Assembly: GCA_017993235.1 (NCBI GenBank)
Contig: JAGONC010000011.1
Coordinates: forward strand, 1 to 64,000
Direction of reading: 5' to 3'
From: Lentimicrobiaceae bacterium
GTDB taxonomy: Bacteria; Bacteroidota; Bacteroidia; Bacteroidales; JAGONC01
DNA length: 64,000 nucleotides
The number at the start of each line of letters is the position of its first letter. The first letter of the stretch is position 1. Made by a program: the position numbers and the translations under genes. A model generated the notes under the pieces. It made no database searches. It was not told the DNA's origin and worked only from the letters and a program-made list of their open reading frames with translations. Below, in pieces: positions 1-7,003 of this stretch.

Positions 1-32
1 TTTTCCCGGGAAATTTTTGTACTTTTATCCAT

Positions 33-95
33 GGGTTCAGGTTTGTTTGAAATGTTTTTTGTAATCGACTACAAATTAAACAAACTCTTGAACCC
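33..95. repeat. Extended imperfect inverted repeat upstream of ppk2
   Basis: Positions 33-39 (GGGTTCA) pair with 89-95 (TGAACCC), 42-48 (TTTGTTT) with 78-84 (AAACAAA), and 58-63 (TTTGTA) with 70-75 (TACAAA) around a six-base loop. Transcribed, this gives one long interrupted hairpin. It lies about 100 bases before the polyphosphate kinase gene. It may be the terminator of a gene left of the window or an mRNA leader structure; no long T tract follows directly. The stretch 143-190 between it and the gene is AT-rich with an imperfect 10-base periodicity. Confidence 0.5.
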
Positions 96-200
96 TCTTT
101 AATTTCAACTAAGATTTGGACAATATCGAGATGGTCAATGACGACAAATAACCACAAATAACATCCATTAACAACCAATAACCATTAATCTCATTTCATC

Positions 201-1103
201 ATGTACGAGAAACGCATTTTGGATCTCTACCGCGTTCAAAGCGGAGAGAAGATCAACCTTGACGAGGTTGACACCGAGTATGGCTTCCTGACGCGACTGC
301 AGGAGTTCAAAAAATCCACGGTCAAGGAGCGGCTGGAGGAGCGGCTGGCCCAGAACATCAAAGATCTGGCAGAGATGCAGGAATTGTTCTATGCCAGTGA
401 TACGTATTCATTGCTGTTGATTTTCCAGGGGATGGATGCGGCAGGGAAAGACGGCATTATCAAGCATGTCATGTCGGGAGTGAATCCCCAGGGTTGTCAG
501 GTTTACAGTTTCAAGCAACCCTCGGCCGTGGAGCTGGATCACGACTTCTTATGGCGCTGCGCCCTCTGCCTGCCGGAAAGAGGACGTATCGGGATCTTCA
601 ACCGGTCGCACTATGAAGAAGTACTGGTCGTAAAGGTCCATCCGAAAATCCTGAACAACCAGCGGCTTCCTGATTGCAATCCGGATGAAGCATTCTGGCA
701 GCAACGCTATGAATCGATCCGTTCATACGAAAAGCACCTGGCGAAGAACGGTACGATCATCCTTAAATTTTACCTTCACCTATCCAAACAGGAACAAAAG
801 AAAAGATTCCTTGACCGGCTTGACAACCCGGAAAAATACTGGAAGTTTTCTACTTCTGATCTGGCCGAACGGGCCTATTGGAAAGATTATCAGAAGGCAT
901 TTGAAGATACGCTCAGAGATACATCCACCGACTATGCGCCCTGGTATATTGTCCCTGCAGACCACAAATGGTTTGCCCGTGCGCTGGTGGCGGATATCAT
1001 CGTTTCGACCATCCGATCCCTTGACCTGAAGTATCCTGTCATCTCCGACGAGCAATTAAAAGCAATGAAAGAGGCTAAAAAGACGCTGGAGGAGGAGCGG
1101 TAA
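201..1103 (+). CDS. ppk2: Polyphosphate kinase 2 (PPK2) family protein
   Basis: Cytoplasmic enzyme transferring phosphate between polyphosphate and a nucleotide (ADP/GDP or AMP). At 300 residues it is a single-domain PPK2. The Walker A-like motif GMDAAGKDG is at residues 77-85, and the FNRSHYEEV segment around 133-141 is the family's second conserved block with its Asp/Arg-rich lid downstream. The ATG at 201 starts the usual N-terminal extension (LYRVQSGEKINL). Which acceptor it uses (AMP or ADP) cannot be settled from the motifs alone. It stands alone, followed by a transporter remnant. Confidence 0.93.
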   Translation: MYEKRILDLYRVQSGEKINLDEVDTEYGFLTRLQEFKKSTVKERLEERLAQNIKDLAEMQELFYASDTYSLLLIFQGMDAAGKDGIIKHVMSGVNPQGCQVYSFKQPSAVELDHDFLWRCALCLPERGRIGIFNRSHYEEVLVVKVHPKILNNQRLPDCNPDEAFWQQRYESIRSYEKHLAKNGTIILKFYLHLSKQEQKKRFLDRLDNPEKYWKFSTSDLAERAYWKDYQKAFEDTLRDTSTDYAPWYIVPADHKWFARALVADIIVSTIRSLDLKYPVISDEQLKAMKEAKKTLEEER

Positions 1104-1107
1104 TTTC

Positions 1108-1329
1108 GGTGAAAAGGACCGGAAAGGAGCCTCCAGGGCCGCTTTTCAGGCGATCGTTGCTGCAACGGCCATCTCATTAATCATCGGCATCCCCGGCTGG
1201 CTGCTGGCCGTTCCGCTTCATCTGAAGGAACAGGGTGTCTATTATGCAATCGTCATCGCCGAAACCATCATGACCCTTACAGCCATACTTGTCTTCCGGC
1301 GTGGGAAATGTAAATTAAAACAAGTTTAG
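1108..1329 (+). pseudogene. C-terminal remnant of a MATE-family efflux transporter
   Basis: An open frame without a start codon runs from the end of ppk2 to TAG at 1327-1329. It encodes about 74 residues, including WLLAVPLHLKEQGVYYAIVI and FRRGKCKLKQV. This matches the last two membrane helices and the basic tail of Bacteroidota MATE transporters, which typically read LAIPLGxxxQGVYYAI...FRxGKWKLxxV. The other roughly 380 residues of a MATE protein are missing and the frame runs back into ppk2 coding sequence, so this is a deletion remnant. The family call rests on remembered consensus, not a search. Confidence 0.65.
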
Positions 1330-1370
1330 GTTTTGCCTTTTTCAAAACATTTTTGTTCCTTTGACAAAAT

Positions 1371-2153
1371 TTGATCTGTGTGAACGCCCACTTGCTGTTT
1401 CAGATCCTTCAGCTGATCATTATCCTGATCATTTTCATTTTTCTGATCCGGTACATTTGGGGATCCTTCTTTGACACGGATTATCAGCCTGCTGCCTGGA
1501 AACAGGCCATCCAACAGAAAACGGTCTCACCGGAATTGCGTAAAATCGAAAGACAAACTCCCGATAAGGTGCGTTTTTTTAATTTCTGGTTCCAGATCGA
1601 ACGGATCAAAAGGGAACGTATTCCCGGGGTATTTGCAGAACTTGGAGTCTACAGGGGAGAAACTGCCCGTATCATTCACCGGATGGATCCGTCACGCACC
1701 CTTCACCTGTTCGATACATTCGAGGGATTCCCCGCCTCGGATCTGAAGGGAGAAACGGGAGAGGCGGCTACCTATTCACCGGAGCGGTTTTCTGATACGG
1801 GACTGAAAAAGGTTAAAAAGAGAATTGACGGTAACGAAAACATAATCTTTCATCCGGGGTATTTCCCGGATACAGCCCGGGGACTGGAAAAGCTGGTTTT
1901 TGCATTCGTTTCGATCGATGCCGACCTGTATCAGCCCATTGCATCGGGCCTTGCCTATTTTTATCCCCGGCTTTCCCCGGGGGGAGTCATCATCGTTCAC
2001 GACTACAACTACAAATGGGAAGGCGCCATGCGGGCCGTAGATGAGTTCATGCAAAAGATCCCCGAAAGCCTGGTGCACCTGCCGGATATGGAAAGCAGCG
2101 TGATGATCGTTAAAATGAAAGATGAAAAATACCCTGCAACCTGCAACCTGTAA
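1371..2153 (+). CDS. Membrane-anchored TylF/MycF-type methyltransferase-like protein
   Basis: Predicted SAM-dependent O-methyltransferase of the macrocin (TylF) family. One N-terminal membrane helix (about residues 8-28) precedes the catalytic domain. The SAM-binding motif is seen as VFAELGVYRGETA, the family block as LHLFDTFEGFP, and the metal/substrate-side motif as SIDADLYQP followed by GGVIIVHDY. The start is uncertain: the frame opens with TTG at 1371, with GTG at 1380 as an alternative; no ATG precedes the helix. The last codons and the stop lie inside a tandem heptamer array. The substrate is unknown; such enzymes usually modify sugars or polyketides. Confidence 0.8.
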   Translation: MICVNAHLLFQILQLIIILIIFIFLIRYIWGSFFDTDYQPAAWKQAIQQKTVSPELRKIERQTPDKVRFFNFWFQIERIKRERIPGVFAELGVYRGETARIIHRMDPSRTLHLFDTFEGFPASDLKGETGEAATYSPERFSDTGLKKVKKRIDGNENIIFHPGYFPDTARGLEKLVFAFVSIDADLYQPIASGLAYFYPRLSPGGVIIVHDYNYKWEGAMRAVDEFMQKIPESLVHLPDMESSVMIVKMKDEKYPATCNL

Positions 2154-2186
2154 CCTGCAACCTGTAACCTGAAACCCGCAACCTGA
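2131..2186 (+). repeat. Tandem heptamer array, AACCTGY family, eight units
   Basis: Eight consecutive 7-base units are readable: ACCCTGC, AACCTGC, AACCTGT, AACCTGC, AACCTGT, AACCTGA, AACCCGC, AACCTGA. The array encodes the last six residues and the TAA stop of the methyltransferase gene and ends 8 bases before the ATG of the GH13 gene. The same heptamer recurs as an inverted pair at 60636-60707. Confidence 0.9.
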
Positions 2187-2194
2187 ACCGCCCT

Positions 2195-3652
2195 ATGAAA
2201 AATCCCTTTATCCTCGAAATCAACACCTGGGTCTGGTTGAATGAACTCACACAGAGGTACGACCAGGCAGTCACCCTGTCAAATATCCCGTCGATGGAGT
2301 GGGATGAGATCGCAGCACAGGGATTTCATTACCTGTGGTTGATGGGAGTGTGGAAACGAAGTCCTGTGGGACTGGAGATCGCCCTGCAGCATCCCGGCAT
2401 CATCAATGCCTGCCAGCTCGCATTGCCTGGTTTCAGGCCCGTGGATATGGTGGCTTCAGCATACTGTGTCCAGGATTACAGCGTGGATGTGATGCTGGGT
2501 GGTTTGGAAGGGATCCAAAAAGCACGGATGGAATTGAAAGCCCGAGGAATGGGACTGATCCTCGACTTTGTCCCCAATCATGTTGCGCCGGATCATCCCT
2601 GGACAAATACACATCCGGAATATTTCATCCAGGGAACGGAAAGCGATATGCTCGACCGACCGGATGATTTCATTCACATCAACGGAAGGATCCTTGCCCG
2701 TGCAAGGGATCCCTTCTATCCGCCCTGGCCGGATGTCGTCCAGGTGAACGCATTCTCCGGTGAGCTGCGGATGGCTTTCCTGAAAACCCTGCTTATGATC
2801 GGATCCCTGTGCGATGGCGTCCGCTGTGACATGGCCATGCTGACCACAAACCGAATCTTTGAACAGACATGGGGATCCAGAGCCGGACAGAAGCCAGCGA
2901 AAGAATTCTGGATGGAACTCATTGGGGAAGTTAAAAAGACATTTCCTGCTTTCGTGTTCATTGCAGAAGTCTACTGGGATATGGAATGGGAACTACAGCA
3001 GCAGGGATTTGATTTCTGTTACGACAAACGCCTTTACGACCGTCTCCTCCATGACTCCCCCGGGAGCCTTCGGCTTCATGCTACGGCTGGCCTGGAATTT
3101 CAGGAAAAACTCCTTCGTTTCATCGAAAACCATGATGAGCCTCGGATCTCCTCACTACTCGATTTCCCACGTCACTGTGCCGCGGCATTTATTTTCGCAA
3201 CCCTTCCCGGCGCACGTCTTTTCCATCAGGGACAGCAGGAGGGTAACATGACCCGCATTCCCGTCTTCCTTGCTAAATCCATCCCGGAGATTGTTAACCA
3301 CGATCTGAAAGAATTTTACCGGAATCTGCTTCACCTGACATCAGGATCACTGTTCCATGATGGAAGCTGGGCGCTGTGCACCGTCAATGGCTGGCCCGAC
3401 AACAACACGGCCATGAACCTGCTCGCCTGGTCATGGACACTGCCAGACCAAAGAGCCCTTGTGGTCATCAATTACTCCGACAAACCTGCCCAGGGGATCG
3501 TCGGTTGGCCGTGGATGGACGATCCGGAGCAGGAGGTGCTGCTGAATGACAGAATGCATGATGTTTCGTACGGAAGGTCGAACATTGATCTGGCAGAAAA
3601 TGGCCTGTTTGTCGATCTGGATGGCTGGAATTATCATTTTTTTGTAATTTAA
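2195..3652 (+). CDS. GH13 alpha-amylase family glycosidase
   Basis: A (beta/alpha)8-barrel enzyme acting on alpha-glucans or related alpha-glucosides, probably cytoplasmic since no signal peptide is visible. Conserved region I is DFVPNH (residues 124-129). The nucleophile is Asp212 in GVRCDMA, the acid/base Glu258 in AEVYW, and the transition-state Asp314 in NHDEPR, so the catalytic triad is complete. At 485 residues it lacks the large C-terminal domains of many amylases. It follows the heptamer array with no obvious Shine-Dalgarno sequence. Exact substrate cannot be read from the sequence. Confidence 0.9.
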   Translation: MKNPFILEINTWVWLNELTQRYDQAVTLSNIPSMEWDEIAAQGFHYLWLMGVWKRSPVGLEIALQHPGIINACQLALPGFRPVDMVASAYCVQDYSVDVMLGGLEGIQKARMELKARGMGLILDFVPNHVAPDHPWTNTHPEYFIQGTESDMLDRPDDFIHINGRILARARDPFYPPWPDVVQVNAFSGELRMAFLKTLLMIGSLCDGVRCDMAMLTTNRIFEQTWGSRAGQKPAKEFWMELIGEVKKTFPAFVFIAEVYWDMEWELQQQGFDFCYDKRLYDRLLHDSPGSLRLHATAGLEFQEKLLRFIENHDEPRISSLLDFPRHCAAAFIFATLPGARLFHQGQQEGNMTRIPVFLAKSIPEIVNHDLKEFYRNLLHLTSGSLFHDGSWALCTVNGWPDNNTAMNLLAWSWTLPDQRALVVINYSDKPAQGIVGWPWMDDPEQEVLLNDRMHDVSYGRSNIDLAENGLFVDLDGWNYHFFVI

Positions 3653-3666
3653 CGATCTATCATCCC

Positions 3667-4764
3667 ATGTTCATGAAAATTTCCGTTATACTATTACTCA
3701 TCATCCATTCCTTATGTACACACGTTGTCGCTCAGCATCTGGCGGCTTTCTCAGATGTACAGAATCATTTCTATGTTTTTGATGCCGGAGCCACAAAACA
3801 ACTTGAAAACCTCAAGATCCAGTCCTATAAGGTTGGCGGGAATCATCTGGCCTATATCGACAATTCGGGCGACTTAAAAGTGTACTATAATGGAGAGGTC
3901 TATGAGCTTGATAATGCAGGCGCCAGTATGAAATACTACGCAACAGACTATCTGCTGGGATATAAATACCTTGATTTTTTAAAGGTATTCGACCGGGGTA
4001 AGATCAAGATACTTTCAACTGCAGTTGAAGGGTATGTGGTGCAGGACAGTCTCATCACCTGGTACGACAGGATCACCAAAAGGGTAAACATCTATTATAA
4101 AGGAAAAATTGAAACGCTGGAGGATGGTCTGCTGGACTTTCCGTTCGAACGGCTAAAAAGCGGCGACAACACGCTGGCTTATGTGACCACGGTTGACAAT
4201 AAATTCAAGGTCTTCTGGGCAGGAGATACCTGGATCCTGGATGAATTCGGAGAATACATCACCTTTAAAACCGGGAAAAATATCGTCGCCTTTATGGATG
4301 AACCCCGGAATATTTTCAAGGTCTTTTACAGGGGTGAAGTGTTTGAGCTGGAATATTACCGCCCGCAATCCTTCGAGGTTGGAGATGATCTGCTGGTATA
4401 TGTCGATGACATGGGTAACCTGAAATCGTTCAACAAAGGGATCACCACCACCCTCCTTTCCCACAAGCCTGAATATTATGAAGTTAAAGATGAGATGATG
4501 ATTTTTGTTGACCAGGGTTATTTTAAAACGCACTGCAATGGAACGATCCAGATCATCGAACGCTATGTACCGGAGAAATATGTACTTGACTGGAATTCAA
4601 TTGCTTATATTGATGACAATCGCAATGTGCAGGTGGTTCAGTATTGCGAAAAACATATGGTCACCTATGAACTGGTGACTGATCTGGAGATGAACCGTAA
4701 CCTGATCATGTATAAGACCGGGCCCAATACGAACCGGATTTACTACTTCGGACAGGTGTTCTAG
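3667..4764 (+). CDS. Exported repeat-built hypothetical protein, probable beta-propeller
   Basis: Not recognised as a named family. A signal peptide is visible (MKISVILLLIIHSLCTHVVAQ region), so it is exported. The mature part consists of about seven degenerate units of roughly 45-50 residues. Each pairs a YxDxxGNLKV-like strand with a short motif of the type xxYNGEVYEL (for example YYNGEVYEL, YYKGKIETL, FWAGDTWIL, FYRGEVFEL, FNKGITTTL). This periodicity and beta content suggest a propeller, which is an inference. ATG at 3667 and at 3673 are both possible starts. It lies 14 bases after the GH13 gene and may be co-transcribed. Confidence 0.75.
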   Translation: MFMKISVILLLIIHSLCTHVVAQHLAAFSDVQNHFYVFDAGATKQLENLKIQSYKVGGNHLAYIDNSGDLKVYYNGEVYELDNAGASMKYYATDYLLGYKYLDFLKVFDRGKIKILSTAVEGYVVQDSLITWYDRITKRVNIYYKGKIETLEDGLLDFPFERLKSGDNTLAYVTTVDNKFKVFWAGDTWILDEFGEYITFKTGKNIVAFMDEPRNIFKVFYRGEVFELEYYRPQSFEVGDDLLVYVDDMGNLKSFNKGITTTLLSHKPEYYEVKDEMMIFVDQGYFKTHCNGTIQIIERYVPEKYVLDWNSIAYIDDNRNVQVVQYCEKHMVTYELVTDLEMNRNLIMYKTGPNTNRIYYFGQVF

Positions 4765-4843
4765 GAATAGGGATTGTCTGTTGTTAACATCGTCCGGTTA
4801 TTATTTTGCCATACAATAAAATCAATTCTTTTCGTTATCTTAG

Positions 4844-4851
4844 TAGCTTTG
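4844..4851 (+). promoter_or_regulatory. Bacteroidota -7 box candidate for the exported-protein cassette
   Basis: TAGCTTTG fits TAnnTTTG, the -7 element of the Bacteroidota primary sigma factor. It lies in the 153-base gap before the gene at 4918, followed by a GC-rich imperfect hairpin (TTCCGGGAACGCCGGAA). No clear TTG box is seen at the right distance. Confidence 0.45.
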
Positions 4852-4917
4852 CAGATCGTTCCGGGAACGCCGGAAAGGTCCATTTCAGGTAATGAACTAA
4901 TTTAATCCATTTTGTCC

Positions 4918-5598
4918 ATGAATCCTTCTCAAAGAACCTATGGTCATTTGATGACCATGTTATATTTCACACTGATCCTGTTGTTTGCCGGATCCGTGTT
5001 GACAGGCAGCAGCGGGTGTGCAGGAAAGAAAAAAGCGGGAAAGACACAAAAGGTGACCACCGTTCACGATGATCCCGATCAGTTGTTAAAGGCAAAAGGT
5101 CAGTTGCTGGAAATACTGAATGATAACGGATCCATTCCGCTCAGTGAGAAAGAAGCCACGCTGGAAGAAATTAAAGCACAGCAATTCCAGGATACGGAGA
5201 TCAACAGCATGATTGATCTTGCCGAGCAAAAGATCCGCAGCGAAAAAGAAAAGGCCCGCAAGATCGAGCCGGTGATACCACCCCAGGATGAAGGAGAGGC
5301 AGAAGTGACCAGCACGGCAGATGTCCTGGAGGGATTTTTCGATGATCTGGTCAATAATAAGAATTACAGCGCCTCAAATATATTTATCAACCAGGCGCTG
5401 AAAATGTTCGTTAACGAATCTGTACCGGTATTGATCATCATATCCCAGGAAGGCGGTATGACCGATTACGATGAGCCCACCACGATCCTGAAATACCTGC
5501 AGTATCTCGATGACACCAAGAATAATGTCAACCGGATCAGCAATATCGTTCTCAACCAGGAAGGCCTGATCACTGAACTGGAATTAATTAAAAAGTAA
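4918..5598 (+). CDS. Hypothetical lipoprotein, first gene of exported cassette
   Basis: Unknown function. The ATG at 4918 gives a signal sequence with a lipobox-like GSSGC around residue 30, so it is probably lipid-anchored; a TTG two codons upstream is an unlikely start. A charged, helical linker follows (Lys/Glu-rich, with PPQDEGEAEV). The C-terminal 90 residues resemble the small alpha+beta domain of the next two genes (pattern ...ALKMFVNESVPVLII... then ...TTILKYLQYLDD), which looks NTF2/SnoaL-like. It is 5 bases from the next gene and most likely co-transcribed through 9620. Confidence 0.7.
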   Translation: MNPSQRTYGHLMTMLYFTLILLFAGSVLTGSSGCAGKKKAGKTQKVTTVHDDPDQLLKAKGQLLEILNDNGSIPLSEKEATLEEIKAQQFQDTEINSMIDLAEQKIRSEKEKARKIEPVIPPQDEGEAEVTSTADVLEGFFDDLVNNKNYSASNIFINQALKMFVNESVPVLIIISQEGGMTDYDEPTTILKYLQYLDDTKNNVNRISNIVLNQEGLITELELIKK

Positions 5599-5603
5599 TC
5601 ATC

Positions 5604-6179
5604 ATGAACCATATAAAAATTGCATTCCTTGCCATCATCATGGCATTCCCGGGAACATTTGCCACAGCTCAGCCTGAGATCAGTCCTGAGCGGAAGGCAG
5701 CTATCGATTCCCTGGCACTGGAGAAAGTACGCGATCTGAGCAAATACATCAGCATCATTGGTAATAAGGAAACACCCTGGTCAGAGGCGAACCGGGTCAT
5801 CGAAAGAACTCTGGAGCTGTTTATGCCCGAAAGCCAGATGGGCGTATCCTCCCTGTTCAGTGACGACATCCGGTATTATGGCATCAGGGAATACCTGGAA
5901 CGGCTCATGCAGCTTAACTACGACAAGGTGAAGATCCAATGGTATAATATTCAGTATATCAGCGATCTGGAACAGCAACCGGATGGCCGGTTTGTGGGCG
6001 TGATCACCATTTTCCAGCGGTTTGAGGGGATCACCGGCGATCAGCTTGTGTATAAGGATACAACCAAAAAAGATATTACGGTCTATGTAGAACGAAAACA
6101 GACCCAGATCGGTGGACGGCTCATCGGATTCTGGGATGTGCTGCTGGGTGATGTCAGGGTGACGGAAACCTTGCCATGA
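5604..6179 (+). CDS. Exported NTF2-like hypothetical protein, second gene of cassette
   Basis: Unknown function. It has a cleavable signal peptide (IAFLAIIMAFPGTFATAQ) and a single domain of about 150 residues. Its pattern is an N-terminal helix ending in ERTLELFMPES, a YYGIREYLERL helix, then strands KIQWYNIQYISDL and FVGVITIFQRFEG. This order of helices and curved strands resembles the SnoaL/NTF2 fold, with no catalytic residues recognised. The stop overlaps the start of the next gene by 4 bases (ATGA), implying translational coupling. Confidence 0.7.
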   Translation: MNHIKIAFLAIIMAFPGTFATAQPEISPERKAAIDSLALEKVRDLSKYISIIGNKETPWSEANRVIERTLELFMPESQMGVSSLFSDDIRYYGIREYLERLMQLNYDKVKIQWYNIQYISDLEQQPDGRFVGVITIFQRFEGITGDQLVYKDTTKKDITVYVERKQTQIGGRLIGFWDVLLGDVRVTETLP

Positions 6180-7003
6180 GAAAATTTTTTTTCCTGGGAT
6201 GGATTGTTCTTTTGATTGCGCCGGATCTGCCGGCGCAATCTATTGGTAGTTACCTGGGGGATGAAGCGATCCTTATGGCGCAAACCAAACAGGTAAACCA
6301 GTTCCTGCGGAGGTTCAACTGCGAAGAAAACCCTGACGGCCAGCGATTTTATCCCGGTGATCCCCTCTACAGGGATCCCATCCTTCGGAGTAAATACCTT
6401 TCGATCCTCTTCGATAACGAAAATCCTGCAATTAATGAACTGACCAAACAAGACTTCATTCAAACTGTGGTAAACGGTGACCATTCCATCTATCTTGATT
6501 TTCACGGAGGAGAATGGTTTGCCGAGGTCACCACCAAATTCCTGTATAAAGGAAATGAAACACCGCTTACCCTTTTTCTCCGGCTTCAGGAGGAACAGGT
6601 GGGTTCAAAATGGGTGATCACTAACGTCTACTTTGAGCCCTTCAGTAAACTCTTTTTCAATTCTGCACCCGGTCAGCTCAAATTTCTTCATCCCTTGAGC
6701 CATGAGCTCGATTTTATGAACCTGATTCATGTCTTTAAAAATAAGGATGAGGTTGAGTTATATACTGCCCGCGAATACCATCCGGATTTTCTTACCCTTT
6801 TTATCTATGAGGTGAAGAATGGGAACCTGACATTTAAGACCGTTCAGCAGGTCAAATTTCACTTTTTCCAGGTTCCCGGCTGGTACTTTGAGCTGGTTGA
6901 CTTCAACCGGCGGTCAGCCAACTCAGGCTGGCTGATGGCCAATCTTTTGAAGATCACACCTGAAGAAAAAGAACTGATGATGAAATTCATCTACCATGAG
7001 TAA
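6176..7003 (+). CDS. Exported hypothetical protein, third gene of cassette
   Basis: Unknown function. The signal peptide is FFLGWIVLLIAPDLPAQS. An N-terminal domain (about residues 25-160) repeats the arrangement of its neighbours: RSKYLSILFDNENPAINELT, TKQDFIQTVVNGDHSIYLDF, then strands ending in WVITNVYFEPFSKLF. A second domain (about 170-275) follows, containing SHELDFMNLIHVFKN and FQVPGWYFELVDF. It overlaps both neighbours (4 and 8 bases), so all are probably translated from one mRNA. A role in an envelope complex with the LRR protein is only inferred from the linkage. Confidence 0.7.
   Translation: MRKFFFLGWIVLLIAPDLPAQSIGSYLGDEAILMAQTKQVNQFLRRFNCEENPDGQRFYPGDPLYRDPILRSKYLSILFDNENPAINELTKQDFIQTVVNGDHSIYLDFHGGEWFAEVTTKFLYKGNETPLTLFLRLQEEQVGSKWVITNVYFEPFSKLFFNSAPGQLKFLHPLSHELDFMNLIHVFKNKDEVELYTAREYHPDFLTLFIYEVKNGNLTFKTVQQVKFHFFQVPGWYFELVDFNRRSANSGWLMANLLKITPEEKELMMKFIYHE

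Noticed and set aside
143-190. Imperfect 10-base periodicity before ppk2 (ACAAATAACC-like units)
   Set aside because: Only the first two units match well; the rest is general AT-richness, so I do not count it with the heptamer families.
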